Under the pieces are notes generated by a model that saw only the letters and a program-made list of their open reading frames with translations, had not been told where the DNA came from and ran no database searches. Source: Leishmania donovani (lineage: Eukaryota; Euglenozoa; Kinetoplastea; Trypanosomatida; Trypanosomatidae). From it: a DNA stretch of 64,000 bases. The position numbers were made by a program, and so were the translations under genes. The DNA is taken from the NCBI RefSeq assembly GCF_000227135.1, contig NC_018263.1:1511722-1575721 (forward strand), given 5' to 3'. Positions 30,905-39,224 of the stretch are shown here, in pieces; positions within the stretch are counted from its first letter, which is position 1; each line of letters opens with the position of its first letter.

Positions 30905-30956
30905 TGTTGCGGTTTGTGCTCGTCGCTGTTCAAACGTGGAGGCGCTCTCGCGTCAT
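30905..30956 (+). pseudogene. Frameshifted zinc-finger-like relic
   Basis: One frame gives CCGLCSSLF (CX2C then F at +4). Another frame, a base away, continues NVEALSRHRRR, which supplies the Leu and His expected at the right spacing of a C2H2 finger. Without a frameshift the motif is broken. The surrounding frame stops at 31097. This resembles the two fragments at 10335 and 10854, and may come from the same kind of decayed element. The match is short, so chance is possible. Confidence 0.3.
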
Positions 30957-31437
30957 CGACGGCGCCTCGAGCCTATGGCCTCTTGCACGTACTTGCGAGC
31001 GTCAACGGCGGGAGCGGGCCAGATGACCTCGAAGTCGGTTGAACTGGTTGAGCTTGGGCGGTTGTGTATGAGCAGTGGTGAGGTCCGGCGTGATTAGCGT
31101 TGCTAAGCGAAAGGAAAAGGATCCCAGGCAGAAGCGCACACAGCCAGTGTTGCTTGCGCAGCACTTGACCGCCTCACTTCAGCACACAAGGGGCTGTGCG
31201 CTAAAGCTTTCTTCAGGTGAAACTGCATCTCAACCCGCTTCTCTGTACCTCTATGTCTAACCTTTTTGCGCTTCGATCCATTATGCACATGCATGCCTTC
31301 CGCCTCTCTCGCTCAAGCACACAAACATACAAGCTTCAATCAGTGATCACAGCTTGAGAGGATTGCGCGCGTACAGAGACTCGGACAGGAAGCAGCGAGC
31401 ACAGACAACAATCAAATTGACTCCACGTTATACCCCC

Positions 31438-31441
<4 letters not shown>

Positions 31442-31475
<34 letters not shown>
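31442..31475. repeat. (AC)n microsatellite before HslV
   Basis: About 17 AC units end roughly 15 bases before the HslV start codon, between a short pyrimidine tract (ATACCCCCCTCTAC) and a TTTAG acceptor-like sequence (AG at 31483-31484). Confidence 0.9.
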
Positions 31476-31477
<2 letters not shown>

Positions 31478-31490
31478 CCTTTAGCCGAGA

Positions 31491-32153
31491 ATGTTCCGTC
31501 GTCTTGCCACCCGCTCCACGTCCTTCGTGACGGGGGCCGCCGTGCAGGCGCGTCACACCACCATTCTTTCTGTGCGAAAGGGCAACAAAGTAATCCTTAT
31601 TGGGGACCGTCAGGTGACCTTGGGCGAGCGTATTGTGGCGAAGAGTAGCGCCTGCAAGCTGCGCAAGCTCAACGACAACGTTGTAATTGGCTTCGCCGGC
31701 AGCACGGCGGACGCTTTTGCGTTGATGGAAAAACTGGAAAACAAGTTGAACGACTTTCCGGAGCAGCTGTCTCGCGCCGCGGTGGAGCTGGCAAAGGACT
31801 GGCGCACCGACCGCGCCCTCCGCCGCCTCGAGGCATCCCTCATTGTGTGCAGCAAGGAGGAGACGTTGGAGATTGATGGGCAGGGCAACGTAATCACCCC
31901 TGAGGCTGACGGCATCATCGCCATTGGCTCGGGTGGCACGTATGCCAAGGCGGCGGCTCGTGCGCTTATTGACGTTGACGGCTATGATGCAGAACGCATC
32001 GCGCGCAAGGCGATGAGGATTGCCACCGACATCGATGTCTTCAGCAACAGCAACTGGGATGTGGAGATCTTGACGCGTGAGGAAGAAGCGGTAAAGAAGG
32101 AGGAGGCGGAGAAGGCGGAGAAGGCGCAGAATGAGGCGCAGAGCAAGGAATAG
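31491..32153 (+). CDS. HslV: HslV, mitochondrial threonine protease subunit
   Basis: Proteolytic subunit of the bacterial-type HslVU (ClpQY) protease, with an HslU ATPase partner encoded elsewhere. In trypanosomes it acts in the mitochondrion and influences kinetoplast DNA replication. The 220-residue protein begins with a basic, Ser/Thr-rich presequence ([12 protein letters not shown], residues 1-22). Processing before T23 would expose the TTILSVRKG start with the nucleophile threonine. Counting from it, Asp17 (IGDRQ) and the catalytic lysine (CKLRKL) are in the expected places, with a one-residue insertion relative to E. coli. [24 protein letters not shown] and [16 protein letters not shown] are classical HslV blocks. 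The C terminus adds a Glu/Lys-rich tail (from residue ~200) absent from bacterial HslV. ATG 31491 gives the complete targeting peptide. Confidence 0.96.
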   Translation: MFRRLATRSTSFVTGAAVQARHTTILSVRKGNKVILIGDRQVTLGERIVAKSSACKLRKLNDNVVIGFAGSTADAFALMEKLENKLNDFPEQLSRAAVELAKDWRTDRALRRLEASLIVCSKEETLEIDGQGNVITPEADGIIAIGSGGTYAKAAARALIDVDGYDAERIARKAMRIATDIDVFSNSNWDVEILTREEEAVKKEEAEKAEKAQNEAQSKE

Positions 32154-33831
32154 AGGAAGGTGTAAGAGTGTGCTCGTCTTAGCGGTTGGCGTGCAGCGTC
32201 GTCCCTTCTTTGCAGCACCATCAGCTTTCCGTATTGTAGCGCACGCCAGCGCACGGCCCCCGCTTCCTCGTGCATCTCGCTACCGTGGCAGTCGCACTTC
32301 CGTGCGAACTATTTATTTTGTCCGTGTTCTTTGTGTTCTTCCTCTGTTGAGGTGCTGCCGGTGTTTCTGTCGTTGTTGGTAAGGCATAACATAATCCCCA
32401 CCCTCCCCCGGCTCTGTGGTGTCGGCTTTGAGTGCTGCTGACGCCAGCGCCGTTTCGCACCCCCGCCTGCTGGGATCGGCGGTGAGGGTGCGGAGAACGC
32501 AAAGCGACTTCCGCGGGGCAGAAGGCGATACCTGCAACGGCTCCGCCTAATCAAGGAGAAGCGGTGGCGGCCACGCACAGAATTCTGTCGCGTGCACAAA
32601 ATGTGCGGCTGTTGCACAATCTTTCCGGCAACCGCCGTTGCTGCTATCGCCTCCGCGTCGGCGGGCTGCTTCGCTTGCTGCACACCCCCGCCCTCATGCC
32701 CCCCTCCTCACCCACCCACCCCCACAGGCACACACGTGTATTCTGCGTTTGTTCTCTCTTACGCTCTTCTCATTTTTCCTCGTCACTGAACTCGCGAACC
32801 AGAGCATCGTTGCCGCTGCTCACGCTTCGGATTGCACCTCTCCTTTCTCTCTCTCGCTGTTTCGCTTTCCTCTCCCCCTCCCCACCCGCTTTCGCGATCC
32901 CGCCGGCACGTAAATGGCTTAGGTGGCAAAACACAAACACGCATACACGAACCGCCTTTCCGGTGTCCCTCCCTGTCGCGCACTTCTTCGCACAGGCTTC
33001 CACGGCAAGGAGCTGGCAAACACACACTGGCGTTAACAACAACGGAAACGAAAAGTAAAAGGCATCGTCAAGAAGTGAGCACACGGAAGTGGAGAAGGGA
33101 AGGGGTGGGAGTATCTCTTAGCATCCGCAGCGCGCCCGCACACGCACACGCACACACACACACACACACGTGCAAAGAGGAGGAAAGCGAGGTATCTGCG
33201 GCAATTGGCAAAGGAAAATACCCAAGTAACAACAGGCAGTGTCTCGATAAGGAGGGAGGGGAACGACGACGACGAAGGGACGTCTCGCATTTTCGCCGTT
33301 GCAGCAGGTGTTGTGTGCCTCTGTGCGCCGATCTTGAAGCTTCTTTTGTGTGTGTGTGTGTCTTTTGATTTGCTTTGCAGCGTGGTACTCCTTCCTCTAC
33401 GTTACACGCGACTTTCTTTTACATGCTCTTAACATGCACTTAACAGTAACCGACTCGACTAATAAAAAGACACAGACAGACGCACTCACACGCCTGCTCC
33501 TCACCCGTCGCCTACACCCCGCACACCCACCCCTGTTACGTTGTGCTCGCTTTCCATCGCCGAGTCGGCGTACGTTTCAGCCGTTGGTGCCCTTCCCTCC
33601 CTCTCTCCTCTCTCCTTTTGTGTCTGCTCTTAGGCAGTGGCAGTGCAAGTGTGACGGAGTAGGGTAGGTGGCTAAGTTCGCCGGCGTCCACGTGTGTGGC
33701 TCCGAGAGCTCCACTCGCACATACACCACACGAAGCAGCGCCTCTCTCGACGGACACTACTTGAGGATAAGTTGCTGATTTTCTCTCGCTTGTCCTCACC
33801 CCCGTTGCCCTCACCTGCTGCACTGTCGGCG
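32154..33831. other. Intergenic spacer
   Basis: C/T-rich and (CA)n sequence (for example 33139-33169, and 33480-33500 CA-rich), with no supported gene. Pyrimidine-rich sequence at 33587-33620 and 33780-33815 precedes the next start codon. Confidence 0.55.
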
Positions 33832-36051
33832 ATGGGGCGAATCGACTCCTCTTGTGTCGCTGCCACGGTGACGCCTAGCAAGGTCGGCGCATCGTCGTCT
33901 TGTCCCGGCACGGCGACAAGCACTGGCAAGATAGACGAGCCTGCTTCTCGCGCCGCTGCCCCGCAGGGCCGGGCGCAGCGATGTGGCCGAGCGCGACCCG
34001 CCCAGATGCACAACGGCCTCAGTGCGGGGATGTGTGATAACCAACAGCAGCACGCCGCAGGCGTTTGGCAGTTGATTGCAGGGCCGCAGAGCGCCTCCAC
34101 GACTCCGCCGCCGCTCGTGATGGGTGACGGCACAGGCGGCGAGGATCATGCGCAGGCTGCCCACGCCGGCGTCCGGTGGACTAAGCACTCGTGGGAAAAG
34201 GGCAACGACTGCCCTGCGGGTAGCGCGTACGGGTCTTTTGTGGGCGCGCCGCTGCGCAGGCTGCCGCCAACGCCTCCGTTCCCTGGTGTGCGTCTTCCCG
34301 CCTGGTGTCGGTCCGCGTCGGCGACGGCGTATCCGCTCTCCGAGGACGGCCTCACAAACGAGCTGCTGGACTTCTTCTATTATCTGCAGTTGACCTCCCA
34401 TGAGGAAGCGGCACGGGAGCGGCTGCTTGGCTACGTGCAGGCGTGCGTGGCGAAGTTGTGGGGTCCCTGTAAACCGGGGAGCGAAGCCGAGGGAACAGCA
34501 CAGGTGATGCTGTACGGCAGCTACGCTCTAGGGCTTTCTCTTCCAAGCAGCGACATTGATCTTGCCCTGACTTTCCCGGCCGAGGAGCAGGTGGACGTCG
34601 CCACCATTGCAGTGGAGGAAAGGAGTGGGGATCGCGCTCTCCTGGCGCCGGCGGTCTCGAAGAAACGCCAGGCGCTGCACCTCGAGCGGCTCCACGATCT
34701 TGCCGAGCAGCTGCGGAACTCTGCGACGTTTCCCGAGTTGGAGGTAGAGGTGTATGATCAGTGCCGTGTGCCGCGCATTCATCTACGAGACAGGACTTGT
34801 GGTGGCGTGTCGTGTGACATCAACAGCTCCTTCGCCTCAGCACGCATCGCCCGCATCGTGGCGCGGCAGCGGCTATGGCTACAGGACTCCCCGCTCGCGG
34901 CGTTCCTCGTGCGCGTCACCAAGGCAGCCGTGAAGCAGTGGGGCCTCCACGAAGTGTTCTGGGGCGGCGTCGCCTCCACTGCGCTGTACTGCCTAGTGCT
35001 CCGCTTCCTCGCCCAGATGGAACAGCTTTGCCGACACGCGCAGGTGGAGGAGAATTTGTCTCCACCGCGCTACGAGGAGGCCGCCGCCGCGCATGTCGCA
35101 ACGCAGCTCTCTTCGTTGGCTTGTTCGTCACCGTTGTCTTCACCACAACTCTCCATGCCACACCCAGCCAACGAGTCTTTCGCAGCGTTTACCCCAGTTC
35201 CAGCCGGCACGGCTTCCACTGCTCGCGGCCTCAACAGGCTAAGCGCGGCGGCAGCCGTTCCTTCATATGTACCCAGCTGGGTTGTGAATAGCAGGAAGCA
35301 CGGCTTGAGCAAGTCGTCGTCCTTGTGCGATATGGACAAGAACAGCGCGCTGTGCCCTGTCAGTGTGACCGCTTGCTCCCTTTCCGATTGGAGCACGATG
35401 AGCAGCACGTGCGACGAGGATAGGGAGGCGGACGACGAGGTGGATGGCTACACGCAGGCGGGTCTCACGCGCACCTCCGGCGCCACCACCACTGCGACTA
35501 CACCGATCTCTCGCACCGCGGCGAGCACACCGATGCCGGCTGCAAGCGAAGCGCATGAGGGAGGCACAGCGACCGCATCGAGTGCCTTGGCACCACCAGT
35601 GAGCGTCAATTCTGCTGCGCTTCGCGAGGGCGTGTTTCCCAGTGCGGATGGACTTACTCACATCGCGCGATCACGGTATGGCGCGTCGCCAGCGCGTCTA
35701 CTGCTGAAGCTGTGGAAGTTTCTTTCTGCCGACGCTTTTGCGAACGGGTATCAGGTAGCAGATGCCTTTGGAGATGACACGGTGTGGTGCGACTGCGGCG
35801 AGGCGGGCGACTCGGCCGCGCTACCAAAGCAGCTTCCGCTCATGGCGTCGCTTGAACTGGCCACGATTGCGGGCATGAGCAGCGCCGACCTCTCCGCTGC
35901 ATCTTTTCGGCTTCCTGAGCTAATGGCACTCTTTCGCCACTCGAGCACGTCACTGGAGAACATGCTCCGGTATCAGCGCTACCCGCGGCGCACCGTGCCA
36001 ACGATGCTCTCTACCATCTTTGTAGACCCTCGGCTGCCGACTAACTCTTGA
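33832..36051 (+). CDS. Non-canonical poly(A) polymerase / nucleotidyltransferase (Trf4/TUTase family)
   Basis: DNA polymerase beta-superfamily nucleotidyltransferase that probably adds A or U residues to RNA 3' ends. The 739-residue protein has the GS motif at G229-S230 (YGSYALGLSLPSSDIDLAL) with metal-binding D241 and D243, and the third acidic residue D329 in VSCDINSSF. The helices after it (RLWLQDSPLAAFLVRV, KQWGLHEVF) and the PAP-associated block near residue 615 (SPARLLLKLWKFLSADAF) complete the family architecture. Between them lies a ~200-residue Ser/Thr/Ala-rich insertion (about 425-605). ATG 33832 was preferred over the GTG at 33694, because the intervening residues look like leader sequence. 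It lacks obvious zinc fingers of editing TUTases, so a nuclear ncPAP or cytosolic TUTase are both possible. Its last 59 codons are duplicated downstream (36597-36773). Confidence 0.85.
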   Translation: MGRIDSSCVAATVTPSKVGASSSCPGTATSTGKIDEPASRAAAPQGRAQRCGRARPAQMHNGLSAGMCDNQQQHAAGVWQLIAGPQSASTTPPPLVMGDGTGGEDHAQAAHAGVRWTKHSWEKGNDCPAGSAYGSFVGAPLRRLPPTPPFPGVRLPAWCRSASATAYPLSEDGLTNELLDFFYYLQLTSHEEAARERLLGYVQACVAKLWGPCKPGSEAEGTAQVMLYGSYALGLSLPSSDIDLALTFPAEEQVDVATIAVEERSGDRALLAPAVSKKRQALHLERLHDLAEQLRNSATFPELEVEVYDQCRVPRIHLRDRTCGGVSCDINSSFASARIARIVARQRLWLQDSPLAAFLVRVTKAAVKQWGLHEVFWGGVASTALYCLVLRFLAQMEQLCRHAQVEENLSPPRYEEAAAAHVATQLSSLACSSPLSSPQLSMPHPANESFAAFTPVPAGTASTARGLNRLSAAAAVPSYVPSWVVNSRKHGLSKSSSLCDMDKNSALCPVSVTACSLSDWSTMSSTCDEDREADDEVDGYTQAGLTRTSGATTTATTPISRTAASTPMPAASEAHEGGTATASSALAPPVSVNSAALREGVFPSADGLTHIARSRYGASPARLLLKLWKFLSADAFANGYQVADAFGDDTVWCDCGEAGDSAALPKQLPLMASLELATIAGMSSADLSAASFRLPELMALFRHSSTSLENMLRYQRYPRRTVPTMLSTIFVDPRLPTNS

Positions 36052-36111
36052 AGGAGCGTGGTGGCGCTGTACATCTGTTCTCTTCTTTCGCTGAGCTCGT
36101 AGTGATCATGA

Positions 36112-36193
36112 GGTTACACCTCAGTGTGGTATCTCGGGGTTCAAGAGCCCCCCACACGGCGTGCGAGGAAGCCAAGCAGCCCCCCTATCCCTG
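36112..36193 (+). mobile_element. SIDER-like repeat, truncated by gap
   Basis: Starts GGTTACACCTCAGTG and matches the first 82 bases of the repeat as oriented at 36834. It stops at a gap. Opposite orientation to 18701-19240. Confidence 0.7.
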
Positions 36194-36292
36194 NNNNNNN
36201 NNNNNNNNNNNNNNNNNNNNNNNNNNNNNNNNNNNNNNNNNNNNNNNNNNNNNNNNNNNNNNNNNNNNNNNNNNNNNNNNNNNNNNNNNNNN
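36194..36292. other. Assembly gap (99 N)
   Basis: Run of N. Sequence restarts at the same repeat start that precedes the gap, so the true distance is uncertain and may be negative. Confidence 0.99.
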
Positions 36293-36596
36293 GGTTACAC
36301 CTCAGTGTGGTATCTCGGGGTTCAAGAGCCCCCCACACGGCGTGCGAGGAAGCCAAGCAGCCCCCCTATCCCTGCCATATACCCCTGCCAATGCCAAACC
36401 ACTTCTTGTGGTGGCAGGGTCACGCACCTACGGCGTAGGGGTGGACAGAGCGATGCACCGCTGCGGATGTGGGCGGTCAGGCCGTGGATGAGGTGGCGTC
36501 GGAGCGGCCCGCGACAGTGGGCAGGACTGTGCCATCCGTATGCTGAGGCAGAGGGTCCGCGTGACGTGAGCGTATCCCACCCGGCCTCTCGCTGCC
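36293..36596 (+). mobile_element. SIDER-like repeat, 304 bp partial copy
   Basis: Identical as far as I can read to 36834-37137. It then breaks at CGCTGCC and joins directly to a copy of the polymerase 3' coding end (ATG at 36597). Confidence 0.7.
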
Positions 36597-36773
36597 ATGA
36601 GCAGCGCCGACCTCTCCGCTGCATCTTTTCGGCTTCCTGAGCTAATGGCACTCTTTCGCCACTCGAGCACGTCACTGGAGAACATGCTCCGGTATCAGCG
36701 CTACCCGCGGCGCACCGTGCCAACGATGCTCTCTACCATCTTTGTAGACCCTCGGCTGCCGACTAACTCTTGA
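36597..36773 (+). pseudogene. Duplicated C-terminal fragment of the nucleotidyltransferase gene
   Basis: Matches 35875-36051, the last 58 codons plus stop of the upstream gene (MSSADLSAASFRLPE through PRLPTNS), and continues with the same ~60 bases of 3' flank. It has no N-terminal catalytic part, so it is a non-functional fragment. It is either a real local tandem duplication or an assembly artefact. Confidence 0.8.
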
Positions 36774-36833
36774 AGGAGCGTGGTGGCGCTGTACATCTGT
36801 TCTCTTCTTTCGCTGAGCTCGTAGTGATCATGA

Positions 36834-37373
36834 GGTTACACCTCAGTGTGGTATCTCGGGGTTCAAGAGCCCCCCACACGGCGTGCGAGGAAGCCAAGCA
36901 GCCCCCCTATCCCTGCCATATACCCCTGCCAATGCCAAACCACTTCTTGTGGTGGCAGGGTCACGCACCTACGGCGTAGGGGTGGACAGAGCGATGCACC
37001 GCTGCGGATGTGGGCGGTCAGGCCGTGGATGAGGTGGCGTCGGAGCGGCCCGCGACAGTGGGCAGGACTGTGCCATCCGTATGCTGAGGCAGAGGGTCCG
37101 CGTGACGTGAGCGTATCCCACCCGGCCTCTCGCTGCCTGCTGGTGGGGAGCCTGAGTGTGTCCCCCCGAGAGGGCGGGACCCGGCGGCGGCTGGCGAAGC
37201 GGGCGGGTGTGTAGAGTTTGGGGCAGGGGTCGCGCTCAGGTGGCTGAGCCGGCACATTGCTGCAGCACGTGTGTCTACGCCTGCATCGCACCACGCAGAG
37301 GGGCCTGCCACATGCCGGGGTACTTGAGCGGAGTTGACGTCTTGCTCTCTGGCAGAGAAATGGGCACGCTGAA
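36834..37373 (+). mobile_element. SIDER/RIME-like retroposon, complete copy 2
   Basis: About 540 bp, reverse-complement of 18701-19240 with very few differences visible by eye. It lies in the 3' flank of the polymerase gene. No coding capacity. The two copies flank a ~17 kb stretch in opposite orientation, so recombination between them would invert it. Confidence 0.7.
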
Positions 37374-37595
37374 AGTGTCTCTGTGACCTCGTTGTTTGCG
37401 TGAAGTTTCGTCGCGTGTATAGCGGTCCCACGAGCAGCCTCGTTTGAGGAGTCGGTGCGTGTGTGTGTGTCTCTCTTTGCTTCTGTGTGCGATTCACAAT
37501 CTCGTTGTCGACTATAGCCGGACAACGGCAAAAAGAATGCAAGGAAGCACAGCAGCAGCACCAACAAAAATGTTTTTGTGTGTGTAGGGCGGCTT

Positions 37596-37694
37596 NNNNN
37601 NNNNNNNNNNNNNNNNNNNNNNNNNNNNNNNNNNNNNNNNNNNNNNNNNNNNNNNNNNNNNNNNNNNNNNNNNNNNNNNNNNNNNNNNNNNNNN
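37596..37694. other. Assembly gap (99 N)
   Basis: The 479 bases before the gap (37117-37595) are repeated after it (37695-38173). This looks like an unmerged overlap between two contigs rather than missing sequence. Confidence 0.99.
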
Positions 37695-37951
37695 CCCACC
37701 CGGCCTCTCGCTGCCTGCTGGTGGGGAGCCTGAGTGTGTCCCCCCGAGAGGGCGGGACCCGGCGGCGGCTGGCGAAGCGGGCGGGTGTGTAGAGTTTGGG
37801 GCAGGGGTCGCGCTCAGGTGGCTGAGCCGGCACATTGCTGCAGCACGTGTGTCTACGCCTGCATCGCACCACGCAGAGGGGCCTGCCACATGCCGGGGTA
37901 CTTGAGCGGAGTTGACGTCTTGCTCTCTGGCAGAGAAATGGGCACGCTGAA
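37695..37951 (+). mobile_element. SIDER-like repeat, 3' partial copy
   Basis: Same sequence as 37117-37373, beginning in the middle of the element right after the gap. Probably the same physical copy assembled twice. Confidence 0.65.
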
Positions 37952-38639
37952 AGTGTCTCTGTGACCTCGTTGTTTGCGTGAAGTTTCGTCGCGTGTATAG
38001 CGGTCCCACGAGCAGCCTCGTTTGAGGAGTCGGTGCGTGTGTGTGTGTCTCTCTTTGCTTCTGTGTGCGATTCACAATCTCGTTGTCGACTATAGCCGGA
38101 CAACGGCAAAAAGAATGCAAGGAAGCACAGCAGCAGCACCAACAAAAATGTTTTTGTGTGTGTAGGGCGGCTTCTCGCTGTGTGATCCGGTGAGCGCTGT
38201 CGCGTGTGCTGTTCAAAGAGCATCGGCTGCCGAGCACAGCACTGGTGTGTGTGGGGGTGGGGTAGGGTTGGAGGAGCCGCCCTCTCCCCCGTCTCGCTCA
38301 CGCACACATGCGCTTCTCTCTCCTCTGCGTGGTGCTGCCTTTCCGATTCTTCCATCTTCCTCTCGCCCCCACCCCGCACGTCTATTTCCGCTGCCCACCC
38401 TCCACTTCACTGGGGTGCGCTTTGCAGGATTGCTTGAGCTTCCCCCTCCGCCCCCCGTCCTCCCGTTGTATCTTCCCCGTAGGTGTGGCACCGCTCATGG
38501 CTGGTGAACAAGCAGTAGAGATCCATCGCGCGTACACACGCACACCGATCCGCGCGTCCACAGAGAGATATAACGTGTGTGCTTTTGTGTTTTCATTCCT
38601 CTATTCCTGCTGAAGTGTCTCATCTTCTCCCCGTCGCAG

Positions 38640-39224
38640 ATGCCTATTCATCAATATGAAGGCTGGTCGTATGAGCGGCTGCGGCAGCAACGCAACCGAG
38701 CCCACTTCTTGCTCGAGGATCCGTACCGCTACGTGACGGTGCTGCTGATATCGAAGCCGGGCAGGCCAGAGGAGCTCAAGTGCATCGATAGTCCCTGCTA
38801 CCACGCCGCTGGCCCATTAGGCGAGGGTGACATCGTGGAAATCGAGGATCTGCTCTGTCTGCGCTGCCCGTGGCACCGGTATCTAGTGAACATCGAGAAC
38901 GGGGAAGAGATTCTGCTCAAGGTGGACCCGGCCTCCGAGCAGGGCGCAGGAATGGTCGGCCGCCACGCTGCCTTGCCCACATACCCGATGCACTTTGCCG
39001 ATCCGCCCGCCGAGGGCGTCACGGTGGTACACGGAGAGAAGGTTCAGCGAGTGCACCGTGCGTGGCTTGAGGAAGCCACGGGCATCCTGTCCATCGAGGT
39101 GGCGGAGGAGGCGGTCATGCGCCAGCATCCCGTTAAATCTGACAAGCCGGCCGGCAACGTAAAGAATGGCGGCATCTGCATGCAGATCTTCGACATTAAG
39201 TCACGGGGTCTCGACAAGTTGTGA
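38640..39224 (+). CDS. Small Rieske-type [2Fe-2S] protein, 194 aa
   Basis: Residues 48-90 hold the Rieske cluster ligands C53-x-H55 and C76-x2-H79, within CIDSPCYHAAGPLGEGDIV and LCLRCPWHRYLV. The spacing fits the single-domain Rieske ferredoxin group (RFESD, AIF-like N domain, NirD-like) rather than the cytochrome bc1 Rieske subunit, which also has a membrane anchor and a longer C-x-H to C-x2-H loop. There is no transmembrane segment or presequence, so a soluble cytosolic electron-transfer or sensing protein is likely. ATG 38640 is used because the in-frame residues upstream, back to 38577, encode a Phe/Leu/Cys-rich stretch that belongs to the processing region. The immediate CAG at 38637-38639 could give an extremely short leader, or the AG near 38612 may be used. 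Partner unknown. Confidence 0.85.
   Translation: MPIHQYEGWSYERLRQQRNRAHFLLEDPYRYVTVLLISKPGRPEELKCIDSPCYHAAGPLGEGDIVEIEDLLCLRCPWHRYLVNIENGEEILLKVDPASEQGAGMVGRHAALPTYPMHFADPPAEGVTVVHGEKVQRVHRAWLEEATGILSIEVAEEAVMRQHPVKSDKPAGNVKNGGICMQIFDIKSRGLDKL

Larger units (their letters stand above)
29063..31490. other. 2.4 kb spacer with microsatellites and a zinc-finger-like relic
   Basis: Contains a G-run near 29551, (GT)10 at 30081-30100, T-runs near 29815, 30165, 30490 and 30800, and the (CA)n tract just before the HslV gene. A degenerate Cys/His motif lies at 30905-30956. Open frames elsewhere are low complexity. Confidence 0.55.
36052..38639. other. Spacer disturbed by gaps, repeats and a partial gene duplication
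   Basis: Contains two 99-N gaps (36194-36292, 37596-37694), repeated copies of the SIDER-like element, a duplicated gene end and, after 38173, ordinary C/T-rich spacer ending in a pyrimidine tract and CAG immediately before the Rieske ORF. Large open frames here run through N runs and repeats, and are not genes. Confidence 0.7.

Noticed and set aside
36112..38173. Repeated blocks considered as a CRISPR-like array
   Set aside because: Repeats are ~540 bp, few in number and lie in a eukaryotic spacer; no short regularly spaced repeats.
37018..38379. 453-codon antisense frame in the repeat/gap region
   Set aside because: It runs through a 99-N gap and duplicated SIDER-like sequence, so its continuity is artificial.
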